The notes under the pieces were generated by a model. It did no database searches, was not told the DNA's origin, and saw nothing but the letters and a program-made list of their open reading frames with translations. A stretch of 37,862 bases of DNA from Burkholderiaceae bacterium (GTDB taxonomy: Bacteria > Pseudomonadota > Gammaproteobacteria > Burkholderiales > Burkholderiaceae_E), in contig JAGXFG010000031.1 of NCBI GenBank assembly GCA_024637395.1, positions 1 to 37,862 on the forward strand, read 5' to 3'. Below, in pieces: positions 30,628 to 37,862 of this stretch. Both the position numbers and the translations under genes were made by a program. Each line of letters opens with the position of its first letter. Position 1 is the stretch's first letter.

Positions 30628-31194
30628 ATGATCAAGACCATCACATTCGTCCTGGCCATCGCCCTCGCTACGGGCAGTTCCCTGGCTGCCGCCGCGCCGT
30701 ACCAGTGGCGCGACGCCAGTGGGCACATGGTGTATTCCGACCAGCCACCGCCGCCCGGAATCAGGCCAAGTCAGCTCCCGCGCCAGCCCGCAGTGGCCAA
30801 GGAGCGCGCTGCGGAACAACCCTTGGGCCAGAATGGAAGCGCGCCGCGAGATGCGGGCGACAAGGAGGCAACGGAGCCCCCGGCGAACAGCCCCGCCCCC
30901 GCCACGGCTACCCCGGCCCCCAGAAAGACTTTGGCCGAACGCGTGATGGAGTCCAACAAGCGGCGCACTGAACGGACCGAGGCCGAGAAGAAACAGGAAC
31001 AGGAGGCGCTGCGCGAGCAGAAGACGACCCGGGCCTGCGACGACATGCGCACCAGCCTGCGGACGCTCGAGAGCGGGGCACGGGTAAAGACCGTAGGCGA
31101 AAACGGGGTCCGGCGCTTCGTCGACAAGCTCGAGCGCGCCCAGCGGGTGGCCGAACTACAGCGCTCGATAGCGGACGGCTGCCCGGGGCAGTGA
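30628..31194 (+). CDS. DUF4124 domain-containing secreted protein
   Basis: The 188-residue protein has a signal peptide ending near SLAAAA. The short DUF4124 domain follows immediately (PYQWRDASGHMVYSDQPPPP), named for proteins with a YxWxDxxGxxxYSDxPP motif. A Pro/Ala-rich linker comes next, then a charged helical region (KRRTERTEAEKKQEQEALRE) and a C-terminal part with the pair CDDMRTSLRTLESGARV...DGC. Function is unknown; such proteins are periplasmic. An upstream ATG at 30583 is possible, but the start at 30628 gives the better signal peptide. It is divergent from guaB and convergent with ratA. Confidence 0.8.
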   Translation: MIKTITFVLAIALATGSSLAAAAPYQWRDASGHMVYSDQPPPPGIRPSQLPRQPAVAKERAAEQPLGQNGSAPRDAGDKEATEPPANSPAPATATPAPRKTLAERVMESNKRRTERTEAEKKQEQEALREQKTTRACDDMRTSLRTLESGARVKTVGENGVRRFVDKLERAQRVAELQRSIADGCPGQ

Positions 31195-31201
31195 TACGAC
31201 G

Positions 31202-31672
31202 TCAGCCGTAGATCTCTTCCGCGCGCTTGACGAAGGCATCGACAAAATTGGCGCTGATCTTGCCGAACACCGGCGCCATCACGGTTCCCAGCACAGTGCT
31301 GGCGAACGCGTAATCAAGCGAGAATTCGACCCGGCACGCGCCCTCGGCGAGCGGCACGAACAACCAGTGCCCCTCGAGACGCTCGAAGGGGCCGTCCTTG
31401 AGAACGATGTCGATCTGGCCAGGTCCTCCCGGGCCCTGCTCACCGTCGGGCGCTGCAGTCGGCGGCTGATGACGGTTGCGGGTGGTGAAGGAACGCTTGA
31501 TGCCGTGATAGTCGATCAGCAGGGTCGCGGTCAGTTCCTCCCCCGCTTCGCGCACGACCTCGGCACCACCGCACCAGGGCAGGAATTGCGGATAGTCCTC
31601 GGCGCGCTCGACCAGATCGAACATCTGGCGTGCGCCAAAGGGCAGGAGAAGTGTTTTACGAATCGCTGGCAC
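31202..31672 (-). CDS. ratA: RatA-like START/Coq10-family protein
   Basis: The 156-residue protein resembles RatA/PasT and mitochondrial Coq10. It opens with [20 protein letters not shown] and [14 protein letters not shown] (the conserved PWC). A variable insertion (about 70-83, [15 protein letters not shown]) is followed by [20 protein letters not shown] and [17 protein letters not shown]. RatA was described in E. coli as blocking 70S assembly; Coq10-like members bind polyisoprenoid quinones, so its role is debated. The start is GTG at 31672. The gene is divergent from smpB, as in many proteobacteria, with 38 bases between the starts. Confidence 0.87.
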   Translation of the reverse strand: MPAIRKTLLLPFGARQMFDLVERAEDYPQFLPWCGGAEVVREAGEELTATLLIDYHGIKRSFTTRNRHQPPTAAPDGEQGPGGPGQIDIVLKDGPFERLEGHWLFVPLAEGACRVEFSLDYAFASTVLGTVMAPVFGKISANFVDAFVKRAEEIYG

Positions 31673-31694
31673 GCTTTCAGGGGGCTGATAGAAT
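31666..31694 (+). promoter_or_regulatory. Candidate smpB promoter overlapping the ratA start
   Basis: CTGGCA (31666-31671, four of six matches to the -35 consensus) and an extended -10 TGATAGAAT (hexamer 31689-31694) are spaced 17 bases. The -35 lies inside the ratA start region, so the two divergent genes must share control. Confidence 0.45.
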
Positions 31695-31710
31695 CGGCCC
31701 GATTGTAGCC

Positions 31711-32163
31711 ATGACTATAGTCCAGAACAAAAAGGCAACGCACGATTACTTCATCGAAGAACGCTTCGAGGCCGGTCTGGTCCTCGAGGGTTGGGAGGTG
31801 AAGGCCATCCGGGCCGGGCGAGCGCAGATCAAGGAAGGATACGTGATCGTGCGCGACGGCGAGTTGTTCCTTTTCGGAGCCCACATCACGCCGCTGGCCG
31901 TGGCGGCTACTCACGTCACGACCGACCCGGTACGAACCCGCAAGCTGTTGATGCACGCCCGCGAGATCAACAAGCTGATCGGCAAGGTCGAGCGTGCCGG
32001 CTACACACTGGTACCGCTGAACCTGCACCTCAAGGGCGGCAACATCAAGCTCGAAATCGGCCTGGCCAAGGGCAAGAAACAGTATGACAAGCGGGCCACC
32101 GAACGCGAGCGCGAGTGGGACCTGGAGAGTTCCCGCGCGCTCAAGGAAGGCCGCCGCGGCTGA
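31711..32163 (+). CDS. smpB: SsrA-binding protein SmpB
   Basis: SmpB binds tmRNA and brings it to stalled ribosomes for trans-translation. The 150-residue protein is complete: [79 protein letters not shown], and a basic C-terminal tail with [10 protein letters not shown] that inserts into the empty mRNA channel. The ATG at 31711 follows the promoter-like sequence by 16 bases, leaving a very short leader and little room for a ribosome-binding site. A hairpin lies just downstream. The ssrA gene is not in this window. Confidence 0.95.
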   Translation: MTIVQNKKATHDYFIEERFEAGLVLEGWEVKAIRAGRAQIKEGYVIVRDGELFLFGAHITPLAVAATHVTTDPVRTRKLLMHAREINKLIGKVERAGYTLVPLNLHLKGGNIKLEIGLAKGKKQYDKRATEREREWDLESSRALKEGRRG

Positions 32164-32175
32164 GAGCAGCCGAGC

Positions 32176-32197
32176 AGCCGCGCCCGGTGGCGCGGCT
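32176..32197. terminator. Hairpin between the convergent smpB and stomatin-like genes
   Basis: AGCCGCGCC (32176-32184) and GGCGCGGCT (32189-32197) form a perfect 9-base stem with a CGGT tetraloop. It sits 13 bases after the smpB stop and 23 bases from the stop of the convergent gene. No U-tract follows on either strand, so termination is uncertain. Confidence 0.4.
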
Positions 32198-32220
32198 AGC
32201 TCACGGCGCTGTCGAGCACC

Positions 32221-33156
32221 CTAGGACCCGGCTTTCGCCGGCATGGCCCTCACCACCGACATCGCTGTCGCGACCAGCGACGAGGCGTCAGCCAGGTTGG
32301 CCGGGATGATCATGGTGTTGTTCTCCTTGGCCATGTCAGCTAACGCGCTGATGTATTTCTCGGCCACTTTGAGGTTCAGCGCTTCCATCCCCCCGGGGTT
32401 CTGGACCGCGGCGCCAATGCGCTCGATGGCATTGGCGGTGGCCTCGGCCACGGCCTGGATGGCGGTGGCCTCGCCCATCGCGCGATTCACCTCGGCCTGA
32501 CGCTCGCCTTCGGAGCGCGCGATGAACGCCTCGCGATCACCGGTTGCGAGGTTGATCTGCTCCTGCTTGCGGCCCTCGGACTCAGCGATACGGGCGCGTT
32601 TCTCGCGCTCGGCCGTAATCTGCGCCTGCATCGAACGCAGGATCTCATTGGGTGGCGTCAGGTCCTTGATCTCGTAGCGCAGTACCTTGACCCCCCAGGT
32701 GACCGCCGCCTCATCGAGCGCGGCTACCACGCTCGCGTTGATCATTTCGCGCTCCTCGAAGGTCCGGTCCAGCTCGAGCTTGCCGATCACCGAGCGCATG
32801 GTGGTCTGGGCAAGCTGGGTGATCGCGAGCACGTAGTTGCTCGAGCCGTAGGAGGCCAGCGCCGGCTCGGTGACCTGGAAGTAGAGAACCCCGTCGACCG
32901 TCAGCTGAGTGTTGTCGCGGGTGATGCAGACCTGGCTCGGGACATCCCAGGGAATTTCCTTGAGCGAGTGCCGATAGGCCACCCGGTCGACGAAGGGAAC
33001 GATCATGCTGAGTCCCGGAGCCAGCGTGCGGTGATACTTGCCCAGGCGCTCGACGATCAACGCCTGCTGTTGCGGAACCACTTTCATTGCCTGGGTTATG
33101 AAAACGATCGCCAGCACCAGCACGATCAGCGAGACAGTCATTCCGCCCGATAACAT
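32221..33156 (-). CDS. SPFH/stomatin-like membrane protein (QmcA-like)
   Basis: The 311-residue protein is anchored by one N-terminal hydrophobic segment (MTVSLIVLVLAIVFITQAMK). It carries the SPFH/band-7 domain (VVPQQQALIVERLGKYHRTL, APGLSMIVPFVDRV, DNTQLTVDGVLYFQV) and then a charged coiled region (AEREKRARIAESEGRKQEQI) and an Ala-rich oligomerisation tail. E. coli QmcA has about the same length. Such proteins form ring or microdomain scaffolds that regulate membrane proteases and work with a NfeD partner. AAAGGAG precedes the ATG. It is the second gene of an operon with the NfeD-like gene, 34 bases downstream of it. Confidence 0.88.
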   Translation of the reverse strand: MLSGGMTVSLIVLVLAIVFITQAMKVVPQQQALIVERLGKYHRTLAPGLSMIVPFVDRVAYRHSLKEIPWDVPSQVCITRDNTQLTVDGVLYFQVTEPALASYGSSNYVLAITQLAQTTMRSVIGKLELDRTFEEREMINASVVAALDEAAVTWGVKVLRYEIKDLTPPNEILRSMQAQITAEREKRARIAESEGRKQEQINLATGDREAFIARSEGERQAEVNRAMGEATAIQAVAEATANAIERIGAAVQNPGGMEALNLKVAEKYISALADMAKENNTMIIPANLADASSLVATAMSVVRAMPAKAGS

Positions 33157-33190
33157 TCCACTCTCCTTTTCTCGACCAATTGGGTTCCTA

Positions 33191-33616
33191 CTAGCTTACC
33201 GGAGCGACGATCAGGCGACCGGCGTCGACTTTGGTGATCACAAATTGGCCCGGGATCGCACCTTCGACTGCGACCTCCGGGGCCAACTCGACCGGCCACT
33301 GCGCGCCCCGGTAACGAACCTGGGTGCGGCGCGGCTCCAGCCACTCGTCGATCCGCAATTGCTGGCCGACGTCGAGCCGCATCTCAGCGCCAGCACTGGC
33401 GCCACCCTTGCTGCGATAGTGCAACATGAGTCCCCAGCCACCGAAGGCACAAATGGCCGTCAGCAGCAATTGCCAGGTTATCGGCAATCCCACCAAGGCG
33501 GCAACACCACCGATGACACAGGCTATTGCCAACATGATCAGATAGAATGTCCCGGTCAGAATCTCGGCAATCCCGAGTCCGAGCGCGAGCAACCACCACC
33601 AGTACTGGGTTTCCAT
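33191..33616 (-). CDS. NfeD-like membrane protein
   Basis: The 141-residue protein has an N-terminal membrane region (WWWLLALGLGIAEILTGTFY, LAIACVIGGVAALVGLPI, QLLLTAICAFGGWGLML). A soluble OB-fold-like domain follows (RLDVGQQLRIDEWLEPRRTQ, VRYRGAQWPVELAPEVAVEG, GQFVITKVDAGRLIV). This is the short NfeD form (YbbK-like) that accompanies a stomatin partner. GGAGG is 9 bases upstream of the ATG. It precedes the stomatin-like gene in the same direction. Confidence 0.85.
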   Translation of the reverse strand: METQYWWWLLALGLGIAEILTGTFYLIMLAIACVIGGVAALVGLPITWQLLLTAICAFGGWGLMLHYRSKGGASAGAEMRLDVGQQLRIDEWLEPRRTQVRYRGAQWPVELAPEVAVEGAIPGQFVITKVDAGRLIVAPVS

Positions 33617-33657
33617 CCGTCACCTCCGATAAACGGGCAAATACTAGCACTGGGACA

Positions 33658-33675
33658 GGTCACAGCGGTCACAGC
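33658..33675. repeat. Two direct 9-base repeats (GGTCACAGC) between nfeD and the LivK-type gene
   Basis: GGTCACAGC occurs twice in tandem without spacing in the 226-base divergent region, 42 bases upstream of the nfeD-like start codon. It could be a regulatory site; the short length makes chance possible. Confidence 0.3.
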
Positions 33676-33789
33676 GCCGGCTGGATAGCCTTGTGGCCAC
33701 TCGCGGTTGCCGAGGGTAATTGCGTTTTGTAATTGCCGGGAGCGGCAAATACCGCTAGGATCCTTGCGCTGGCAAGGTTTTCCTGGCAC

Positions 33790-33811
33790 AGCTGGGCCGA
33801 CGCGCCCAGCT
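33790..33811 (+). promoter_or_regulatory. Hairpin in the leader of the LivK-type gene
   Basis: AGCTGGGC (33790-33797) and GCCCAGCT (33804-33811) form a perfect 8-base stem with a CGACGC loop, followed by CTTTGC. It ends 31 bases before the start codon and just before the ribosome-binding site region (AGGAGAG). It could be an attenuator or a stability element of the leader. Confidence 0.45.
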
Positions 33812-33842
33812 CTTTGCATTATCCAATAGGAGAGAGGCACAC

Positions 33843-34982
33843 ATGAAGTACAAACTTATCAGCGTCGCAGTCACGGCAGCCTTTGCGGTTCTCGCCGGAC
33901 CAGCCGTCGCGCAGGAAGTGGTCAAGATTGGCCACGTCGCGCCCCTGACCGGCAGCATCGGCCACCTGGGCAAAGACAACGAGATGGGCGCCAAGCTCGC
34001 GGTTGAGGAACTGAACGCCAAGAAGACCAAGATCGGCGGCAAGGAAGTCGTCTTCGAACTGCTGGCGGAAGACGATGCCGCAGATCCGAAGCAAGGTACT
34101 GCCGCCGCCCAGAAGCTGGTCGACGCCAAGGTCAAGGGTGTGATCGGCCACCTTAACTCGGGCACCACCATCCCGGCATCGCGGATCTACCACGACGCTG
34201 GCATCCCGCAGATCTCGCCCTCGGCGACCAACCCGAAATATACCCTTCAGGGCTTCAACACTGCGTTCCGGGTCGTGGCCAACGACGGCCAACTCGGCGG
34301 CACGCTCGGCCGTTACGCCGTCAAGGACTGGAAGGCCAAATCGATCGCCGTGGTTGACGATCGCACCGCCTACGGTCAAGGCGTAGCAGACGAATTCGAG
34401 AAGGCAGCCAAGGCTGCCGGCGCGAAGATCGTCGGCCGCGAGTTCACCACCGACAAGGCCACCGACTTCAACGCGATTCTCACCAAGTTGAAGGGCGCCA
34501 AGCCTGACCTGATCTTCTTCGGCGGCATGGACGCGGTTGCCGGCCCGATGCTGCGCCAGATGAAGCAGCTCGGCCTGAACGCCAAGTTCATGGGCGGCGA
34601 CGGCATCTGCACGCCGATGCTGGCCGAACTGGCTGGTGACGCGATTGGTGAAGGCACTGTGATCTGCGCCGAAGCCGGCGGTGTCACCGCTGACAAGGCC
34701 GGCAACATGGCCGACTTCAGGAAGCGCTTCAAGGCCCGCTGGAACATCGACGTCCAACTCTACGCGCCGTATACCTACGATGCGCTGATGGCGATGGTTG
34801 CGGCGATGCAGAAAGCTGGTTCGTCGGATCCCGCCAAGTACCTCCCGGTACTGGCCAAGATCTCCTACGACGGTGTGACCGGCAAGATCGCTTTCGACAA
34901 GAACGGCGACATCAAGGACGGCGCCCTGACCCTGTACACCTACAAGGGTGGCAAGCGTTCGGAGATGATGGTCGTCAAGTGA
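33843..34982 (+). CDS. livK: LivK-type branched-chain amino acid-binding periplasmic protein
   Basis: The 379-residue binding protein has a signal peptide ending at AVAQ (24). It follows the LivK/LivJ pattern: VKIGHVAPLTGSIGHLGKDN, GAKLAVEELNAKK, GVIGHLNSGTTIPASRIYHD, PQISPSATNPKYT, and AYGQGVADEFEKAAKAAGAK. The N-SGTT-P-A-S and SATNP segments contact ligand in LivK-type proteins, so a branched-chain amino acid is likely. AGGAGAG lies 10 bases upstream, behind a leader hairpin. No transporter subunits are adjacent, so it stands alone, followed by strong terminators. Highly biased codon use (AAG, GGC, ATC) suggests strong expression. Confidence 0.9.
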   Translation: MKYKLISVAVTAAFAVLAGPAVAQEVVKIGHVAPLTGSIGHLGKDNEMGAKLAVEELNAKKTKIGGKEVVFELLAEDDAADPKQGTAAAQKLVDAKVKGVIGHLNSGTTIPASRIYHDAGIPQISPSATNPKYTLQGFNTAFRVVANDGQLGGTLGRYAVKDWKAKSIAVVDDRTAYGQGVADEFEKAAKAAGAKIVGREFTTDKATDFNAILTKLKGAKPDLIFFGGMDAVAGPMLRQMKQLGLNAKFMGGDGICTPMLAELAGDAIGEGTVICAEAGGVTADKAGNMADFRKRFKARWNIDVQLYAPYTYDALMAMVAAMQKAGSSDPAKYLPVLAKISYDGVTGKIAFDKNGDIKDGALTLYTYKGGKRSEMMVVK

Positions 34983-34997
34983 TCGACGCCTAGTCTC

Positions 34998-35022
34998 TGC
35001 GGCCGGATCAAATCCGGCCGCA
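34998..35022. repeat. Perfect 11-base hairpin after the LivK-type gene
   Basis: TGCGGCCGGAT (34998-35008) and ATCCGGCCGCA (35012-35022) pair fully around a CAA loop, 15 bases after the stop. No U-tract follows. It may protect the 3' end of an abundant message from nucleases, upstream of the real terminator. Confidence 0.6.
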
Positions 35023-35032
35023 ACTGCAGTTC

Positions 35033-35064
35033 AAGAGGGCGCCTGCGGGTGCCCTCTTCTTTTG
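35033..35064 (+). terminator. Intrinsic terminator of the LivK-type gene
   Basis: AAGAGGGC (35033-35040) and GCCCTCTT (35051-35058) form an 8-base stem with a 10-base loop, followed by CTTTT. It is oriented for the + strand gene and lies before the convergent ppsA stop. Confidence 0.75.
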
Positions 35065-35087
35065 GCGCTTGGTGCCCGCCGCCGCGG

Positions 35088-37517
35088 CTAGGTCTGTTCG
35101 CCCAGGTCGAGCCAGGTTTCGACGACCGTATCCGGGTTCAGTGAAATCGAGCTGATCCCATGGGACATCAGCCAGCGCGCGAAATCGGGATGGTCCGATG
35201 GTCCCTGGCCACAGATGCCGACATATTTGCCGGCCTCGCGACAGGCCCGGATCGCCTGCTCGAGCAGCACCAGGACTGCCGGATCACGTTCATCGAAACC
35301 TTCCGCCACCAACGCCGAGTCGCGATCGATCCCCAGCGTAAGCTGCGTCAGGTCATTCGAGCCGATCGAGAAACCATCGAAGTACTCGAGGAAATCGCTG
35401 GCCAGCAAGGCATTGGACGGGATTTCGCACATCATGATGATGCGCAACGCGCCGCTGCCATCGGCATTGCCGCCAACCCCGCGACTCAGGCCGTGGCGGG
35501 CCAGCAATTCGTTGACGCCCCGGGCCTCGCGCAGGGTACGCACGAACGGAATCATCAGTTCGACGTTGGTTAGCCCCATCCGCTCGCGGACCAGGCGCAA
35601 CGCCCGGCATTCCATCTCGAAGCACTCCGCAAATGCGTCGGCCAGGTAGCGCGCTGCACCGCGAAAACCGAGCATCGGATTTTCCTCTTCCGGCTCGTAG
35701 CGCGAACCGCCGATCAGCTTGCGGTACTCGTTGGACTTGAAGTCGGAAAGCCGCACGATCACTGGGCGCGGCCAGAATGCCGCTGCGATCGTGGCGACTC
35801 CTTCGGCCAGCCGCTGCACGAAGAAATCGCGCGGATTGGCGTAGCCCCGGGCACAGCTCTCGACCGCCGACTTGAGCTCGCTATCGAGGTTGGGATAGTC
35901 GAGGATCGCCTTCGGATGGACGCCGATGTGGTTGTTGATGATGAACTCAAGGCGCGCCAGCCCGACCCCGTCGTTGGGGATCTGGGCAAACTCGAACGCC
36001 AGGTCCGGATTGCCCAGGTTCATCATCACCTTGAGATCAAGCTCGGGCAGCGCCCTGCTCTGGACTTCGGTGACTTCGGTCTCGAGCAGGCCCTCGTAGA
36101 TGTAACCGGTGTCGCCCTCGGCGCACGACACCGTTACCAGCGAATCTTCGGTCAGGCGCTGGGTGGCGTCGCCGCAGCCGACCACCGCCGGGATGCCGAG
36201 TTCGCGGGCGATGATCGCCGCGTGGCAGGTACGGCCGCCACGGTTGGTGACGATGGCCGCGGCGCGCTTCATCACCGGCTCCCAATTGGGGTCGGTCATG
36301 TCCGTGACGAGCACATCACCAGGCTGGACCCGATCCATCTGGCTCGAATGGGTGACGATTCGCACCGGCCCGGCGCCAATCTTCTGACCGATGGCGCGCC
36401 CCGTCACCAGCCGCGGTGCGGTGCCCTTGAGCCGAAAACGCAGTTGACGGGTCTCGCCCCCGGCGTTTGATTTGACCGTCTCCGGCCTGGCCTGCAGGAT
36501 GTAAAGCTTGCCGTCAACGCCATCGCGCCCCCATTCGATGTCCATGGGGCGAGCGTAATGACTTTCGATCGTCATCGCGTAACTGGCGAGTTCGATCACC
36601 TCGTCATCGGTGAGCGAGAAACGATTGCGCTGCGCCGGTTCGGTCTGGACGGTCCGCACACTCGCGCCCACGCTGGAAACCTCCTGCCCATCGGGCACCC
36701 CGGCGGCGGGATCGGCAAACTCCATGCGGATCAGCTTCGATCCCAGCTGGCGCCTGACGATCGGGAACTTGCCGGCACTGAGGCTCGGCTTGTGCACGTA
36801 GAACTCGTCCGGATTTACCGCGCCCTGCACCACCGTCTCACCCAGGCCCCAGGAACTGGTAATGAACACCACATCGGGAAAACCGGACTCGGTATCGATG
36901 GTGAAGATCACGCCCGCCGATCCCAGATCGCTGCGCACCATGCGCTGCACTCCGGCCGATAGCGCCACGTGCTCGTGGGCAAAGCCCTTGTGCACCCGAT
37001 AGGAAATCGCGCGATCGTTATAGAGCGACGCAAAAACGTGCTTGATCCGGTCGAGCACCGCCTCGATACCGGTGACGTTGAGGTAGGTCTCCTGCTGTCC
37101 GGCGAATGACGCGTCAGGGAGATCCTCGGCCGTTGCCGAAGAACGCACCGCCACCGCGACGTCGCCCTCGCTCGCCAGACCGGCGTAGCCATCACGAATT
37201 GACTGTTCAAGGTCCGGCTGAAGCTGCGCCGCAAGAATCCATGAGCGGATCTCGGCACCACAACTGGCGAGCGCGGTGACATCATCGCTGTCGAGCGCCG
37301 CGAGGCGCTCGCGGATCCGGTCGGTCAAGCCGTTATGGGTGAGAAATTCGCGAAACGCGTGCGCGGTGGTCGCGAATCCGCCCGGAACCCTGACCCCACC
37401 GGCAGCGAGTTGGCTAATCATCTCGCCCAGGGAAGCATTTTTGCCGCCGACCTGCTCGATGTCGGTCATGCGCAGGGCGTCGAGAGGCAATATCAGGGCG
37501 TCGTCAGCGTGGCTCAT
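35088..37517 (-). CDS. ppsA: Phosphoenolpyruvate synthase
   Basis: PpsA makes phosphoenolpyruvate from pyruvate and ATP for gluconeogenesis. The 809-residue protein has the N-terminal ATP-grasp domain ([12 protein letters not shown] at 23-34, [20 protein letters not shown] at 124-143). The swivelling phosphohistidine domain carries His432 in [17 protein letters not shown], and the C-terminal TIM barrel ends with Cys769 in GICGQGPSD. All active-site elements are present. I chose the ATG at 37517 over the adjacent TTG. It is divergent from ppsR, whose product controls it by phosphorylation in response to ADP. Confidence 0.96.
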   Translation of the reverse strand: MSHADDALILPLDALRMTDIEQVGGKNASLGEMISQLAAGGVRVPGGFATTAHAFREFLTHNGLTDRIRERLAALDSDDVTALASCGAEIRSWILAAQLQPDLEQSIRDGYAGLASEGDVAVAVRSSATAEDLPDASFAGQQETYLNVTGIEAVLDRIKHVFASLYNDRAISYRVHKGFAHEHVALSAGVQRMVRSDLGSAGVIFTIDTESGFPDVVFITSSWGLGETVVQGAVNPDEFYVHKPSLSAGKFPIVRRQLGSKLIRMEFADPAAGVPDGQEVSSVGASVRTVQTEPAQRNRFSLTDDEVIELASYAMTIESHYARPMDIEWGRDGVDGKLYILQARPETVKSNAGGETRQLRFRLKGTAPRLVTGRAIGQKIGAGPVRIVTHSSQMDRVQPGDVLVTDMTDPNWEPVMKRAAAIVTNRGGRTCHAAIIARELGIPAVVGCGDATQRLTEDSLVTVSCAEGDTGYIYEGLLETEVTEVQSRALPELDLKVMMNLGNPDLAFEFAQIPNDGVGLARLEFIINNHIGVHPKAILDYPNLDSELKSAVESCARGYANPRDFFVQRLAEGVATIAAAFWPRPVIVRLSDFKSNEYRKLIGGSRYEPEEENPMLGFRGAARYLADAFAECFEMECRALRLVRERMGLTNVELMIPFVRTLREARGVNELLARHGLSRGVGGNADGSGALRIIMMCEIPSNALLASDFLEYFDGFSIGSNDLTQLTLGIDRDSALVAEGFDERDPAVLVLLEQAIRACREAGKYVGICGQGPSDHPDFARWLMSHGISSISLNPDTVVETWLDLGEQT

Positions 37518-37646
37518 CAAGGTAAATCCTCACTTAAAAAGGGGTTTGAAGTCAGGCACCGCATGATCCCGGGAGCAACTTGTCCGGGACGACTCCAACG
37601 CAGGTGCTAATTGTACGGTGTGCAACGAGCCTGGCACGAGATTCCC

Positions 37647-37657
37647 GTGCAGTGCAC
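37647..37657. promoter_or_regulatory. Palindrome GTGCAGTGCAC in the ppsA/ppsR divergent region
   Basis: A perfect 11-base palindrome with one central base lies 39 bases upstream of the ppsR start in the 178-base intergenic region. It may be an operator for shared control of the two divergent genes; no promoter hexamers are clear enough to report. Confidence 0.3.
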
Positions 37658-37695
37658 AATAAGCGGTCAAAACCGGCCGAAGAAATGAGGATTTG

Positions 37696-37862
37696 ATGCC
37701 CGAATCGCAGCCAACGCACTATGACCGGACGGTCTTCTACGTCTCTGACGGAACCGGAATCACCGCCGAGACATTCGGACACTCGCTGCTCACCCAATTT
37801 GGCTCCCTGCGCCTGCGCCAGGTCAGGCTGCCGTTCGTGGATTCGATCGAGAAGGCCCGCGA
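37696..37862 (+). CDS. ppsR: PEP synthase regulatory protein (kinase/pyrophosphorylase), 5' part
   Basis: The window holds the first 55 codons of a DUF299-family protein: [20 protein letters not shown], then HSLLTQF. This family opening is typical, with the VSDGTG-x-TAE motif. PpsR inactivates and reactivates PEP synthase by ADP-dependent phosphorylation and Pi-dependent dephosphorylation of a threonine near the catalytic His. GAGG lies 7 bases upstream of the ATG. It is divergent from its target gene ppsA. The rest of the gene lies beyond the window, so completeness cannot be judged. Confidence 0.92.
   Translation, partial: MPESQPTHYDRTVFYVSDGTGITAETFGHSLLTQFGSLRLRQVRLPFVDSIEKAR

Noticed and set aside
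31202-32163. ratA/smpB as a type II toxin-antitoxin pair
   Set aside because: The partner gene is a clear SmpB, not an antitoxin, and RatA-like proteins also match Coq10; a toxin-antitoxin label is not supported here.

Overview
The window looks like a GC-rich betaproteobacterial chromosome, probably from the Rhodocyclales/Burkholderiales group. This rests on gene content (guaB-guaA, smpB/ratA, ppsA with divergent ppsR, LivK-type binding proteins, DUF883/YqjE-type small membrane proteins) and protein style, not on a marker gene. No rRNA, tRNA, CRISPR array, integrase or complete insertion sequence was found.

Layout. 1-1,073: the tail of a probable IS3-family transposase and a lipoprotein gene with a run of ten G inside its coding sequence. 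1,074-8,266: tadA, then an acyl-CoA ligase with a complete branched-chain-amino-acid-type ABC importer split into two convergent blocks (ligase-LivG-LivF on +, binding protein-LivH-LivM on -). The LivM permease carries an extra C-terminal four-cysteine zinc-ribbon-like tail. 8,410-10,482: a RIO-type kinase divergent from an HI0933/YhiN-type flavoprotein. 10,620-15,535: small stress or envelope genes (host-attachment protein, ferritin-like protein, a 48-residue membrane protein, SYLF protein, YqjD/YqjE-type proteins, a Q/R-rich secreted protein). 15,638-24,912: two Crp/Fnr paralogues flanking a CHASE3-PAS hybrid histidine kinase, a response regulator and a beta/gamma-crystallin-glycine-zipper protein, then a glycine-zipper lipoprotein, an AI-2E-family transporter and an FNT channel.

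25,018-27,410 is the most island-like part. A copy of the last codons of guaA lies 2.38 kb from the real guaA 3' end, in the same orientation, and the two share 13 identical bases. Between them are an intact AbiEi/AbiEii-type antitoxin-toxin pair and fragments of other genes. This fits a small decayed island at the guaA 3' end, a known integration target, with its integrase lost. 27,396-37,862 is core: guaA, guaB, a DUF4124 protein, ratA/smpB, a stomatin/NfeD pair, a second LivK-type binding protein, ppsA and the start of ppsR.

Cross-cutting signals. An 11-base motif (CTGTGCGCYAG) recurs in the upstream regions of three envelope genes and could be an operator for the local Crp/Fnr regulators. 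Short tandem repeats lie inside or next to three genes of the regulator cluster. The kinase contains an internal PAS duplication of about 81% amino-acid identity. All functions are inferred from sequence by eye; no database search was run.
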